DNA of 64,000 bases from Aquincola tertiaricarbonis. Lineage in GTDB: Bacteria; Pseudomonadota; Gammaproteobacteria; Burkholderiales; Burkholderiaceae_C. Under the pieces are notes generated by a model. It was not told where the DNA came from. It saw only the letters and a program-made list of their open reading frames with translations, and did no database searches. The DNA lies in NCBI RefSeq assembly GCF_023573145.1, contig NZ_CP097636.1, positions 3,286,001 to 3,350,000 of the forward strand. The letters run 5' to 3'. Each line of letters opens with the position of its first letter. Position 1 is the first letter of the stretch. Below are positions 17,583-26,871 of this stretch, piece after piece. The position numbers and the translations under genes are program-made.

Positions 17583-18653
17583 ATGAGCATCCAGACCGAC
17601 GATTTCGGCGCCTCCGCCCTGCCCGCGCGCCGCATGGTGAGCGCCGCGCCGTCGTCGCCCAACGAGGAAGCCATCGAGCGGGCCTTGCGCCCCAAGGGCC
17701 TGGCCGAGTACGTGGGCCAGGCCAAGGCGCGGGAACAGCTCGAGATCTTCATCGGCGCGGCCAAGAAGCGCGCCGAGGCGCTGGACCATGTGCTGCTGTT
17801 CGGCCCGCCGGGCCTGGGCAAGACCACGCTCAGCCACATCATCGCCACCGAGCTGGGCGTGAACCTGCGCCAGACCTCGGGCCCGGTGCTGGAAAAGCCG
17901 AAAGACCTGGCGGCCATCCTCACCAACCTCGAGAAGAACGACGTCCTCTTCATTGACGAGATCCATCGCCTGTCGCCCGTGGTCGAGGAGATCCTGTACC
18001 CGGCACTGGAGGACTACCAGATCGACATCATGATCGGCGAGGGCCCGGCGGCCCGCTCGATCAAGCTGGACCTGCAGCCCTTCACGCTGGTGGGCGCCAC
18101 CACCCGCGCCGGCATGTTGACCAACCCGCTGCGCGACCGCTTCGGCATCGTCGCGCGGCTGGAGTTCTACACGCCCGAGGAACTGGCGCGCATCGTGCAC
18201 CGCTCGGCCGGGCTGCTGAATGCGCCGATCGACGCCGCCGGCGCCGCCGAAATCGCCCGCCGCTCGCGCGGCACGCCCCGCATCGCCAACCGGCTGCTGC
18301 GCCGGGTGCGCGACTATGCCGAGGTCAAGGGCAATGGCCGCATCGACAAGTCGATCGCCGACCGCGCGCTGGCCATGCTGGACGTGGACCCGCACGGCCT
18401 GGACGTGATGGACCGCAAGCTGCTGGAAGCGGTGGTGCACCGCTTCGACGGCGGGCCGGTGGGCCTGGACAACGTGGCCGCCGCCATCGGCGAAGAAAGC
18501 GGCACCATCGAAGACGTGATCGAGCCCTACCTCATCCAGCAGGGTTACCTGCAGCGCACGCCGCGCGGGCGCATCGCCACCCTGGCCGCCTACCGCCACC
18601 TGGGCGTGGCCCCGCCGGCCAGCGGCGGCGGTGGCGACCTCTTCAGCAGCTAG
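17583..18653 (+). CDS. ruvB: Holliday junction branch-migration motor RuvB
   Basis: Hexameric AAA+ helicase that drives branch migration with RuvA. 356 residues: Walker [11 protein letters not shown], Walker [10 protein letters not shown], sensor region [18 protein letters not shown], and C-terminal winged helix ([18 protein letters not shown]). Full length. The gene stands alone, 11.8 kb from ruvA, with its own closely spaced -10-like element. Confidence 0.97.
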   Translation: MSIQTDDFGASALPARRMVSAAPSSPNEEAIERALRPKGLAEYVGQAKAREQLEIFIGAAKKRAEALDHVLLFGPPGLGKTTLSHIIATELGVNLRQTSGPVLEKPKDLAAILTNLEKNDVLFIDEIHRLSPVVEEILYPALEDYQIDIMIGEGPAARSIKLDLQPFTLVGATTRAGMLTNPLRDRFGIVARLEFYTPEELARIVHRSAGLLNAPIDAAGAAEIARRSRGTPRIANRLLRRVRDYAEVKGNGRIDKSIADRALAMLDVDPHGLDVMDRKLLEAVVHRFDGGPVGLDNVAAAIGEESGTIEDVIEPYLIQQGYLQRTPRGRIATLAAYRHLGVAPPASGGGGDLFSS

Positions 18654-18680
18654 CACCGACCCACCAGGCGCCGCCTGAAC

Positions 18681-18703
18681 AACGGGCGGCACACCCGCCT
18701 GTT
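18681..18703 (+). terminator. Hairpin downstream of ruvB
   Basis: A 9-bp stem AACGGGCGG / CCGCCTGTT (one G-T pair) with loop CACAC begins 27 bases after the ruvB stop. There is no T-run, so it is either a weak terminator or a 3' stabiliser. Confidence 0.4.
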
Positions 18704-18879
18704 CCACCGATCACGTTCGCCCACGCCGGGCGACGATCGCGGTGCGCCGCTCGTCGGCCCGATGCCGCCGTTGATCCGCCCTGCGCGCCCGCGGGCTCAA
18801 GCCGGGCAGCTGGATGACCGACATCGTGGTCGAACCCGGGCCAACGCCGCCGGGCCTCGAACCTCCAGGAACCTCCAGC

Positions 18880-19302
18880 ATGCAACCGTCCCGCCAACGC
18901 GGCTTCACCCTGATCGAGTTGATGGTGGCCGTCGCCATCGTGGCCATCCTGTCGGCGGTGGCCCTGCCGGCCTACAACAGCTATGTGCAGCGTTCACGGG
19001 TGCCGCCCGCGCTGGACGCGCTGTCGAGCTACCAGGTGCGCATGGAGCAGCGGTTTCAGGACACTGGCAGCTTCGCCAACAACGGCAACTGTGCCGTACA
19101 GCTGCCCACCAACATCGCCAACTTCACCATCACCTGCGCGGTGAACGGCACCAACGGCTACACCGCCACCGCCACCGGCAGCGGTTCCATGAGCGGCTAC
19201 ACCTACACCGTCAACCAGGCCGGCACCCGCGCCACCACGGCCCACCCCAAGGGCACCAACGCCACCTGCTGGTCCACCAAGGGCACGGTATGCGACACCT
19301 GA
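18880..19302 (+). CDS. pilE: Type IV pilin-like protein PilE (minor pilin)
   Basis: 140 residues with a class III prepilin leader (MQPSRQRG, cleaved before Phe) and the N-methylated helix FTLIELMVAVAIVAILSAVALPAY including Glu5. The C-terminal Cys pair (CWSTKGTVC) probably forms the D-loop disulfide. The start at 18880 is preceded by AGGA. It is the first gene of the minor-pilin operon. It could be a minor subunit and not the main pilin, judging by its neighbours. Confidence 0.9.
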   Translation: MQPSRQRGFTLIELMVAVAIVAILSAVALPAYNSYVQRSRVPPALDALSSYQVRMEQRFQDTGSFANNGNCAVQLPTNIANFTITCAVNGTNGYTATATGSGSMSGYTYTVNQAGTRATTAHPKGTNATCWSTKGTVCDT

Positions 19303-19790
19303 TGCACCGCCGCGCCGCGCGAGGCCTGACGCTGATCGAGCTGATGGTCACCGTGGCCATCGCCGGCATCCTGATGATGGCCGGCATGCCCTACCTGGGC
19401 GACTACATCCAGAACTCGCGCCTGCGCGAAGCCGGCAACAGCGCCTACAGCAGCGCCATGTACGCGCAAAGCGAAGCCATCAAGCGCAACGGCCGCGTGC
19501 GCCTGTCCATCGACGGCAGCACGGTGCAGGTGATCGACCGCGTCGGCCTGGCGGCCGCCGACGCCGGCACGGTGTTGCGCACCGTGACCCTGCCCGACGG
19601 CGTGCGGCTGTCGGCCGCGGCCACGGTGGACTTCGGCAGCGAAGGCCGCACCTGGCCCGCCGGCACCACGCAGACCTTCAACTTCATCAAGACCGGGGTG
19701 ACCTGCTCCACCGACATCCGCTGCCCGGCCCTGGTGGTCGAAGCCGGCGGCGGCGTGCGGCTGTGCCCCATCCAATCGCAATGCAGCTGA
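19302..19790 (+). CDS. fimT: Type IV pilus minor pseudopilin FimT/GspH type
   Basis: 162 residues: leader ending ARG, then LTLIELMVTVAIAGILMMAGMPYLGDYI, followed by a GspH-like beta domain (RLREAGNSAYSSAMYAQSEAIKRN, two C-terminal Cys pairs). The ATG at 19302 shares its A with the pilE stop (TGATG), the likely coupled start; an in-frame ATG at 19290 is the alternative. FimT-type pilins help initiate pili and in some species bind DNA for uptake. Confidence 0.88.
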   Translation: MHRRAARGLTLIELMVTVAIAGILMMAGMPYLGDYIQNSRLREAGNSAYSSAMYAQSEAIKRNGRVRLSIDGSTVQVIDRVGLAAADAGTVLRTVTLPDGVRLSAAATVDFGSEGRTWPAGTTQTFNFIKTGVTCSTDIRCPALVVEAGGGVRLCPIQSQCS

Positions 19791-20248
19791 TGCGCACGCC
19801 CCGCACCCGCCGCCATGCGCTGCGTGGCTTCGGCATGCTGGAAGCCCTGATCGCCATGGTGGTGCTGGTGTTCGGCCTGCTGGGCATGTCGCGCTTCCAG
19901 GCCAAGGTGGTCAAGGCCGGCACCGATGGCCAGGTGCGCCTGCAGGCGCTGCGCATGGCCGACCAGCTGGCCAACCTGGTGCGCATCGACCGGCCGGCCA
20001 ATGCCGCCTGCTACACCGCGCCGGCGGCCGGCACCTGCGACAACGCGGCGGCACGCACCCTCACCGACAACTGGCGCACGGCCACGCTGGCCGCGCTGCC
20101 CGGCACGGCCACTGCCACGTCCACGCTCAACGCGGCCAACGGACGCCTGACCATCCGCCTGGGCTGGACCGGCAAGCTGCAGCAGGACGCGGGTGAAGAC
20201 GACGCCAACGCCCCCTACGTGGAGGTGGTGACCGATGTGCGCTTCTAG
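19790..20248 (+). CDS. pilV: Type IV pilus modification protein PilV
   Basis: About 152 residues. Prepilin leader ending LRG, then FGMLEALIAMVVLVFGLLG with Glu5, as in the PilV/GspI family. The start at 19790 again shares bases with the preceding stop (TGATG). PilV forms the priming tip complex with FimU/FimT, PilW, PilX and PilY1. Its 3' end overlaps the pilW start by 14 bases. Confidence 0.87.
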   Translation: MRTPRTRRHALRGFGMLEALIAMVVLVFGLLGMSRFQAKVVKAGTDGQVRLQALRMADQLANLVRIDRPANAACYTAPAAGTCDNAAARTLTDNWRTATLAALPGTATATSTLNAANGRLTIRLGWTGKLQQDAGEDDANAPYVEVVTDVRF

Positions 20249-21335
20249 ACGCCTGGGCGCCGCCCAGCGCGGCCTGTCGATCATCGAGCTGATGATCGGC
20301 ATCGTCATCTCGCTGCTGGTCGGCCTGGCCGCCAGCAGCAGCGCGATGGTGTTCGGCGCGATGCAGCGCCAGGGCCTGGGCGCCGGCGCCGCGGTGGTGA
20401 GCGGCGCCACCACGCTGGCGCAGATGAAGGAAGACGCGGCGCAGGCCGGCCTGGGCTTCTTCGGCAATGGCGCCTACATGTGCAGCGGCCTCAACCTGCG
20501 GGTGGGCGCCACGGTGCTGGACCAGGCGAACTTCTCCCCCGTGCGCATCACGCGCTCCGGCGGCCAGGACCAGCTGGATCTGGTGTACGCCACGGCGGTG
20601 GCCGGCGGCGCCAACGTGGCGCTGCGCACCGCCTCCAACATGGGCCAGGCCGAGCTGCAGACCTACCTGCCCGCCAACGTCGGCGATGCGGTGCTGCTGG
20701 CTCCGGCCCAACTGGGCGCGCCCTGCACTGCGCGCAGCGTCACCGCGGTCGTCGCGTCCACCGAGACCACGCCGCAGACGCTCACCTTCGCGGCCACTGG
20801 CCTGCACAACCAGGGCGCCGCCATCACCAACCCGGCGCTTTATCCCATCGGCGCGCGTGTGTCGCTGCTGGGCGCCCTGCAATGGCATCGCTACCGAGTG
20901 GTCGAAGGCAACCTGCAGCTGGAGCTGCCGCTGCAGGCCGGCGCCAATGCCACGGTGGTACTGGTACGCAACGTGGTGGCGCTGCGGGTGCGCCTGGGCA
21001 TCGTCGCTCTTGGCACGGACACCCTCCAGGGCTGGGTGGAGCCCGATGCCGCCGCGCCCGGTGGCGGCACCTGGGGCGAACCGACCACCGCCGCCGACGC
21101 GCAGCGCGTGCGCGCCCTGCGTGTGAACCTGGTGACGCGCAGCCCCCAGGCCGAGCTGCCCAAGGCAGGCCAGTCCTGCGAAGCCACCACTGCGGCCATC
21201 CCGCTGTTCGACGCGGCCGACAACCTCACGCTGACGCCGACCGACATGGGCAGCACCGCCTGGCAATGCTTCCGCTACCGCAACAACGACATGGTGATTC
21301 CGCTGCGCAACTACATCGTGGGGCTGCGCCCATGA
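20235..21335 (+). CDS. pilW: Type IV pilus assembly protein PilW
   Basis: 366 residues; leader ending QRG, then LSIIELMIGIVISLLVGLAA, Glu5 present; long beta-rich C-terminal domain as in PilW/GspJ proteins. It overlaps pilV by 14 bases and pilX by 4 (ATGA), so translation is coupled through the operon. Confidence 0.9.
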   Translation: MCASRRLGAAQRGLSIIELMIGIVISLLVGLAASSSAMVFGAMQRQGLGAGAAVVSGATTLAQMKEDAAQAGLGFFGNGAYMCSGLNLRVGATVLDQANFSPVRITRSGGQDQLDLVYATAVAGGANVALRTASNMGQAELQTYLPANVGDAVLLAPAQLGAPCTARSVTAVVASTETTPQTLTFAATGLHNQGAAITNPALYPIGARVSLLGALQWHRYRVVEGNLQLELPLQAGANATVVLVRNVVALRVRLGIVALGTDTLQGWVEPDAAAPGGGTWGEPTTAADAQRVRALRVNLVTRSPQAELPKAGQSCEATTAAIPLFDAADNLTLTPTDMGSTAWQCFRYRNNDMVIPLRNYIVGLRP

Positions 21336-21901
21336 TGCGGCCCCGCGACCAACAAGGCGTCACGCTGATCGTGGTGCTGGTGCTGCTGCTGGTGATGCTG
21401 CTGGGCGGCCTGTCGATGGCGCGCATGACCGAGGTGGGCACCCTGGTGGCCGGCAACGTGGCCACCAAGGACCGTGCGCTGCAGGCCTCGGAGGTGGGCA
21501 TCAACACCGCCTTCGCACGCGTGGTGGCACTGGTGAACACCGACGCCGACAACGGCAGCTGGTACGTGGCCCAGCAGCGGGCCTCCGATGCCGACGGCGT
21601 GCCGATGAACGTGAACTGGGAAAGCGCACCCGAAGTGCAGGTGGGCAGCAACAACGAATTCAGCGTGCGCTACTTCGTCGACCGCCAGTGCAGCGTGGCT
21701 GCCGTGGCCAACCCGCAGCGCGAATGCCTGCTGCGCCAGGCCAACACGCCGCAGAGCGCCACCGCCTGCAAGCAGGAAGACTGCAGCTACGACCCGCCGG
21801 CCGGCCGCCAATTCCGCATCACCGTGCGCGTGACCACCATCGGCCGCGACGGCCAGGCCGACGTGAGCACCTTCGTCCAGTCGCTGGTCACCAAGAGCTG
21901 A
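21332..21901 (+). CDS. pilX: Type IV pilus assembly protein PilX
   Basis: 189 residues; leader ending QQG then VTLIVVLVLLLVMLLGGLSMARMTE. Position 5 is not Glu, as is usual in PilX/GspK-type tip pilins. It has four Cys in the C-terminal third. The ATG at 21332 overlaps the pilW stop (ATGA). It is followed 7 bases later by pilY1. Confidence 0.87.
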   Translation: MMRPRDQQGVTLIVVLVLLLVMLLGGLSMARMTEVGTLVAGNVATKDRALQASEVGINTAFARVVALVNTDADNGSWYVAQQRASDADGVPMNVNWESAPEVQVGSNNEFSVRYFVDRQCSVAAVANPQRECLLRQANTPQSATACKQEDCSYDPPAGRQFRITVRVTTIGRDGQADVSTFVQSLVTKS

Positions 21902-21908
21902 TACCGCC

Positions 21909-24900
21909 ATGAAGCCCCTTGCCCGTTTCGCCGTCGCCTGCACCGCGCTGGCAGGCCTGCTGTTTGCGGCTGCCTCGCATGCCACCGACGTGGCCAAGCG
22001 CCCCCTGAAAGTGGACGTCAACGTCAAGCCCAACGTCATGTTCGGCATGGACGACTCGGGCTCGATGGACTGGGAGATCCTGATCAGCGCCTACAACGGC
22101 GTGCTGAACTGGAACGTGGCCAACCGCAGCTACTGGGACGGCAACAACCTGCTGGCCAAGGGCGACTTCTACATGTCGTACCTGTTTCCGAACGGCACGG
22201 GCACGGGCGCCAAACAGTTTGCCGACGACAACTCCCTGGGCCGCGGCGTGCCGCCTTCGCCGCAGTTCGCGGCGATGCGCTCGAGCACCTTCAACCCGAT
22301 GTACTACAACCCGGCGATCACCTATTCGCCGTGGAAGCCGGCCTACCACGACGGCGCGCTGCAGACCTACAGCAACGCCTCGCCCACCGCCGCCAAGTCG
22401 CACCCGGCGCTCAGCGGGTCGGTGACCATGAACCTCACGGCCGACCAGACGGCCAACTTCTACTACCGCCCGGGCATGTTGCGGCCCGATGGCAACGTCT
22501 ACACCAACTCGGCCACCGTGGCCACCACCTACTACCCGGCCACCTACTGGGTGCTGGACAGCAGCTGCACCGCGCCTGCCACCCTGGCCTGGACCACCAG
22601 CTGCGTGAGCGTGCCGGACGGCCGCAAGCTGCGCAAGGTGGAGATCAAGGCGGCCAACTACACCAGCACCGCCGCCTACGACGCCGAGCTGCAGAACTTT
22701 GCCAACTGGTGGAGCTACTACCGTAAGCGCAAGCTGATGCTGGCCGGCTCGATGGGCAGCGTGCTGGACAACCTGACCGGCATGCGCGTGGGCGTGGTGG
22801 CCTTCAACCGCCGCAGCGGCAACGTGTCGATGTACGACAGCGACGCCAGCGACGATGCGTCCAACCGCCGCCGGGTGGCGGGCGTCTTCTACACCAACCC
22901 CGCCGACAGCGGCACGCCCACCACGGCCACGCTGAAGTACATCGGCGAGCAGTTCAAGAGCAGCCCCAACGCCATCCAGTACAGCTGCCAGCGCAACAAC
23001 GCCTTCGTGGTGACCGACGGCTTCGCCAACGACACCGCCGCGCCGCCCAGCTACGACAGCGCCACCTACGGCAGCGGCTTTCCGTATGCACCCACCACGG
23101 CCAGTTCGCTGGCCGATGTGGCGCTGGCCTACTTCACGCTCAACCTGCGCAACAACCGCACGACCTCCGGTGCCGGCAATCCGCTGTCCGACGGCCGCGT
23201 GACCCTGCCCAACCAGCAGGTCAGCAACCCCGACAGCAACACCAACCTGCACATGAACACCTATGCGATCACGCTGGGTGCGAGCGGTACGGTGTGGCCG
23301 GGCATCACCGACCCCTTCACCACCAGCTTCACCTGGCCCACCCCGCAGCCGGATACGCCCAGTGCCATCGACGACCTGTGGCACGCCACCATCAACGGCC
23401 GCGGCCAGATGTACAAGGCCGACAACCCGACGCAGGCGGCCATCGCCATCCAGCGCGGGCTGAACGACATCGCCCAGCAGGCAGGTGCGCAGAGCGAGGT
23501 GTCGGTGAACACCGTGAACCTGGCGCGCGGCGACGGCAAGGCCTACCTGGGCAAGTACACCTCTTCCGTGTGGACAGGCGACATCACGGCCAACTCGGTG
23601 AACAGCAACACCGGCTCGGTCAGCACCACCAACCTCTGGTCGGCGGCCAGCCGGCTGGCCTCACGCAGCAATGCGCGGGTGATCGTCACCACCGTCGGCG
23701 GTACCGCCAAGGCCTTTACCGCCGACAACGTGGGCGCCACGCTGTCCGCCACCGACGGCGCCGGCCTGACGGCCTACTTCCGCGGCAGCCGCACCGGCGA
23801 GGGCACCGCCTACCGCCCGCGCGGCTCGTTGATCGGCCCGGTGATCAATGCCAAGCCGGTGGCGTCCACCGCGCCGAAGGTGGTGTTCGCCGCCTCGGGC
23901 GAAGGCATGATGCACGCCTTGGACGCAGACACCGGCGACGAGCTGTGGGCCTACGTGCCCGGCAGTGTGCTGCCCCGGCTGGCCAGCACGGCCAACCTCA
24001 ACTACTACTTCGAAACGCTGCTGGACGGCACGCCCACGGTGCAGATGGTGGGCGGCAAGCGCTACCTGGTGGCGGGCCTGGGCACCGCCGGCGCCGGCTA
24101 CTACGCCATCGACATCACCGACCCGCGTGACCTGACGGAAGCGCAGCTGGCCGGCAAGGTGATGTGGGACATCGGCAATGGCGGCAGCTTCACGCTGGGC
24201 CAGTCGGTGGGCCGGCCGCTGGTGGTGCAGACGCGCAGCTACGGCACCGTGGCGCTGTTCACCCAGGGCTACAACGGCAGCACCGACGGCAAGGGCCGGC
24301 TGTACATGGTCAATGCCGACACCGGCGCGCTGCTGAACACCTTCGTGGCCGACGGAGGGAGCAGCGGCGACCTGGGCCTGGGCCAGATCAATGCCGCGGT
24401 GGAAGGCGACGGCAAGGTGGTGCATGTGTACGGCGGCGACCTGCAGGGCAACCTGTGGCACTTCGACCTGGAGGCCAAGACCACGACCAAGCTGGCCACG
24501 CTGACGAACGGCAACACGGCGCAGCCGATCACCACCGCGCCCGAGATCATGTTCAACGGCAGCGACCGGCTGATCCTGGTGGGCACCGGCCGGCTGCTGG
24601 GCGTCAGCGACTTCGGCCGCGCCACGACCGAAACCTTCTATGCGATCAAGGACGGCACGACCCTGTCGGGCTCGGCCCGCGACAGCCTGGTGCGCCGCAC
24701 CTTCGTCACCGACACCGACAACACCGTGGATGCCACCGGCAACGACTTCGCCTGGAACAACTCCCGCGGCTGGTACATCGACATCCCGAACAACCTGCAG
24801 GTGATCAACGACCCGACGATCGCCTTCGGCGCCATCGCCTTCTCGGCCAACAAGGCGCTGCTGTCTGAATGCGCTTCCAACTCCTCGCTGTTCGTGCTGG

Positions 24901-25136
24901 ACGTGCTGACCGGCAAGAACGTCAAGGACATGGGCTACGCCGCCATCGACCTGGGCCAGACCTCGGCCTCGGGCGTGACGCTGCTGCGCACCAGCGGCAC
25001 CAATGGCGACCGCATCGTGGCGCAGTACCAGCGCGGCGATGCGACCCAGCCCGACCCGCCGCCGGAGGTGCCGCTGAACTTCGGCATCACCGACCGCAAG
25101 AACGCCTGGCGGCAGATCCGCCGCGGCGACCGCTGA
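21909..25136 (+). CDS. pilY1: Pilus tip adhesin/assembly protein PilY1
   Basis: 1075 residues. Signal peptide (MKPLARFAVACTALAGLLFAAASHA), N-terminal von Willebrand A-like region with a MIDAS-type DDSGS at 48-52, then a C-terminal seven-bladed propeller (PQQ-like segments such as ADTGDELWAYVPG and NADTGALLNTF). PilY1 sits at the pilus tip with PilV/W/X and counteracts PilT retraction; in some bacteria it senses surfaces. It is the last gene of the operon, followed by a strong hairpin. Confidence 0.93.
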   Translation: MKPLARFAVACTALAGLLFAAASHATDVAKRPLKVDVNVKPNVMFGMDDSGSMDWEILISAYNGVLNWNVANRSYWDGNNLLAKGDFYMSYLFPNGTGTGAKQFADDNSLGRGVPPSPQFAAMRSSTFNPMYYNPAITYSPWKPAYHDGALQTYSNASPTAAKSHPALSGSVTMNLTADQTANFYYRPGMLRPDGNVYTNSATVATTYYPATYWVLDSSCTAPATLAWTTSCVSVPDGRKLRKVEIKAANYTSTAAYDAELQNFANWWSYYRKRKLMLAGSMGSVLDNLTGMRVGVVAFNRRSGNVSMYDSDASDDASNRRRVAGVFYTNPADSGTPTTATLKYIGEQFKSSPNAIQYSCQRNNAFVVTDGFANDTAAPPSYDSATYGSGFPYAPTTASSLADVALAYFTLNLRNNRTTSGAGNPLSDGRVTLPNQQVSNPDSNTNLHMNTYAITLGASGTVWPGITDPFTTSFTWPTPQPDTPSAIDDLWHATINGRGQMYKADNPTQAAIAIQRGLNDIAQQAGAQSEVSVNTVNLARGDGKAYLGKYTSSVWTGDITANSVNSNTGSVSTTNLWSAASRLASRSNARVIVTTVGGTAKAFTADNVGATLSATDGAGLTAYFRGSRTGEGTAYRPRGSLIGPVINAKPVASTAPKVVFAASGEGMMHALDADTGDELWAYVPGSVLPRLASTANLNYYFETLLDGTPTVQMVGGKRYLVAGLGTAGAGYYAIDITDPRDLTEAQLAGKVMWDIGNGGSFTLGQSVGRPLVVQTRSYGTVALFTQGYNGSTDGKGRLYMVNADTGALLNTFVADGGSSGDLGLGQINAAVEGDGKVVHVYGGDLQGNLWHFDLEAKTTTKLATLTNGNTAQPITTAPEIMFNGSDRLILVGTGRLLGVSDFGRATTETFYAIKDGTTLSGSARDSLVRRTFVTDTDNTVDATGNDFAWNNSRGWYIDIPNNLQVINDPTIAFGAIAFSANKALLSECASNSSLFVLDVLTGKNVKDMGYAAIDLGQTSASGVTLLRTSGTNGDRIVAQYQRGDATQPDPPPEVPLNFGITDRKNAWRQIRRGDR

Positions 25137-25142
25137 GGCTGT

Positions 25143-25165
25143 GCGGCAGGCGGGGCGCCTGCCGC
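25143..25165. terminator. Perfect hairpin between convergent pilY1 and phosphatase genes
   Basis: A 10-bp perfect stem GCGGCAGGCG / CGCCTGCCGC with loop GGG lies 7 bases after the pilY1 stop and before the end of the convergent gene. It is symmetric enough to serve both strands. There is no T-run. Confidence 0.55.
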
Positions 25166-25172
25166 TGCAGGA

Positions 25173-25820
25173 TCAAGGCGCGGCCGCGCCGGCGTCGCGC
25201 ACCGCGTGGTCCAGGTGGCCGGTGTCGCTCCAGCCCACCAGCGTCAGTCCGCCTTCGGAATGCAGCAGGCGGTTGATGCTGGCATTGCCCACCTGCCAGG
25301 TACGCGGTGCGTCCAGCGCCAGCCGGGTGGCGGCGCGGTACAGGCAGTCCAGCACGCCGCCATGGGACACCACGGCAATGCTCTGGCCGGCGTGGCGCAG
25401 CGCCAGGCCGCGCACGGTGGCCACCACCCGCTCATAGAACTGCACCAGCGTCTCGCCGCCTTCGGGGCCGAAGCCAGGCTCGCGCTTGCGCCAGCGCAGG
25501 GCTTGGTCGGGCCAGCGGCGCTCGATCTCCTCGAAGCTCAGGCCCTCGAAAGTGCCGAAACGGCGCTCGCGCAGGCCGACCTCGGTGCCCACCGCCAGTC
25601 CCTTCGGCTCGGCAAAGGCACGGGCCGTCTCGTACGCGCGGCCCAGGTCGCTGGCGTACACCGCGTCCAGCGGCTCGTCGGCCAGCGCCTCGGCCAGGCG
25701 GCCCGCCTGCCAGCGGCCCTCATCGTTCAAGGGAATGTCGGTGTGGCCCTGGATGCGGGTGGCGACGTTCCAGTCCGTCTCGCCATGGCGGATGGCGATG
25801 AGCCGCGTCGCCAGCGTCAC
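25173..25820 (-). CDS. Histidine phosphatase family protein (phosphoglycerate mutase-like)
   Basis: 215 residues of the branch with the RHG motif: IRHGETDWN near the N-terminus supplies the phosphorylated His, and VVSHGGVLD supplies the second His; ASDLGRAYETA and LRERRFGTFEG are also typical. Members include cofactor-dependent phosphoglycerate mutases and assorted phosphatases such as CobC; the substrate is not decided here. It overlaps the PEBP gene by 4 bases on the same strand. Confidence 0.88.
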   Translation of the reverse strand: MTLATRLIAIRHGETDWNVATRIQGHTDIPLNDEGRWQAGRLAEALADEPLDAVYASDLGRAYETARAFAEPKGLAVGTEVGLRERRFGTFEGLSFEEIERRWPDQALRWRKREPGFGPEGGETLVQFYERVVATVRGLALRHAGQSIAVVSHGGVLDCLYRAATRLALDAPRTWQVGNASINRLLHSEGGLTLVGWSDTGHLDHAVRDAGAAAP

Positions 25821-26449
25821 GCCGCGGCCAGCCGCTTGTTGAGCGTGTAGGTGCCCGAGTGCATCACCTCGCCCAGCACGTGCGGGGCCATGGCCTCGCG
25901 CACCTGCTGGCCGGTGAAGGCGCCTTCCACGGGCAGGCGCTCCACGTCCAGCGCATAGAGCGTGAACACGTAGTGGTGCACCAGCGAATCGTTGAAGGGC
26001 GGGAACGGGCCGTCGTAGCCGAAGTACTGGCCAGCCATCTCGGCATTGCCGGCAAACCAGCCGGTGTAGTCGTTCAGCCCGTGGCGGGCGCCGTGCAACG
26101 TGGCCGGGCCGGGCTTGCCGCGGGCGGTGAAGCCGCGGCTGAACTCACCTTCGGCAATCTGCGTCAGCGAAGGCGGCAGGTCCACCAGCACCCAGTGGAA
26201 GAAGTCCACGCGGGGCAGGTCGGCCGGCACTTCACGGTCGGGCTGGTTCACGTCGTCGCCCTTGCTGGGCACGTCGAAGTCGTGGCACACCAGCACCAGC
26301 GATTGCGTGCCGGCGGGCAGGTCGCTCCAGGCCAGGTGCGGATTGAGGTTGTCCGAAAAACCCACGCCACCGGCGTCGTCCAGCCGGCCCGCGGCGTAAC
26401 GCGGCGGAATCGGCTCGCCATTGGCCCAGCTGTCGCTCCAGAGTTTCAT
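25817..26449 (-). CDS. YbhB/YbcL-type PEBP family protein
   Basis: 210 residues of the phosphatidylethanolamine-binding-protein fold: LNPHLAWSDLPAGTQSLVLVCHDFDVP and FFHWVLVDLP segments, plus YFGYDGPFPPFNDSLVHHYVFTLYAL. Cytoplasmic, no signal peptide. The biochemical role of bacterial members is unsettled. It overlaps the downstream phosphatase gene (ATGA type), suggesting an operon. Confidence 0.88.
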   Translation of the reverse strand: MKLWSDSWANGEPIPPRYAAGRLDDAGGVGFSDNLNPHLAWSDLPAGTQSLVLVCHDFDVPSKGDDVNQPDREVPADLPRVDFFHWVLVDLPPSLTQIAEGEFSRGFTARGKPGPATLHGARHGLNDYTGWFAGNAEMAGQYFGYDGPFPPFNDSLVHHYVFTLYALDVERLPVEGAFTGQQVREAMAPHVLGEVMHSGTYTLNKRLAAA

Positions 26450-26480
26450 GTGCTCGCTCCCTTGCTGCTTGTGATGTTGG

Positions 26481-26810
26481 TCAGACGCCCCAGACCACCT
26501 CGGTGCCGGCCTGCTGGCTGCGCTCGATCATCTCGATCAGCGGCCACACCCGCTGGCGCAGCGAGACCACGCCCTCGCGGCTGCCGCGGGCGCCGTCTTC
26601 GTTGTCGGTGTCTTCTTCGGCGGCGGCCTGGCGGCGCGCTTCCTCCTCCTGCACCGCGGCGCGCAGCGCGGCCACGGCAGCGGGCATGTCGCCCACTTCG
26701 AGGATGCCCTTGGCCGAAGGCTCGCGGCCGAGCAGGCGCAGCACCTGGTCGCCGTTCCGCCCCATCATGATCACGTCACTGGCCGCCTTGGACTTGAACT
26801 TGTAGATCAT
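26481..26810 (-). CDS. DUF1840 family protein
   Basis: 109 residues beginning MIYKFKSKAASDVIMMG, typical of this small beta/gammaproteobacterial family of unknown function. It has a Glu/Ala-rich middle likely helical. The ATG at 26810 was preferred over an upstream one at 26846 because of the family N-terminus. It is preceded on the same strand by the EAL-domain gene, 61 bases away. Confidence 0.85.
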   Translation of the reverse strand: MIYKFKSKAASDVIMMGRNGDQVLRLLGREPSAKGILEVGDMPAAVAALRAAVQEEEARRQAAAEEDTDNEDGARGSREGVVSLRQRVWPLIEMIERSQQAGTEVVWGV

Positions 26811-26871
26811 CGGTTGCCTACTCACGGATGAACGGGGATGGGGCATTGTGCCCCGCCGCCTCCGTGCACCG

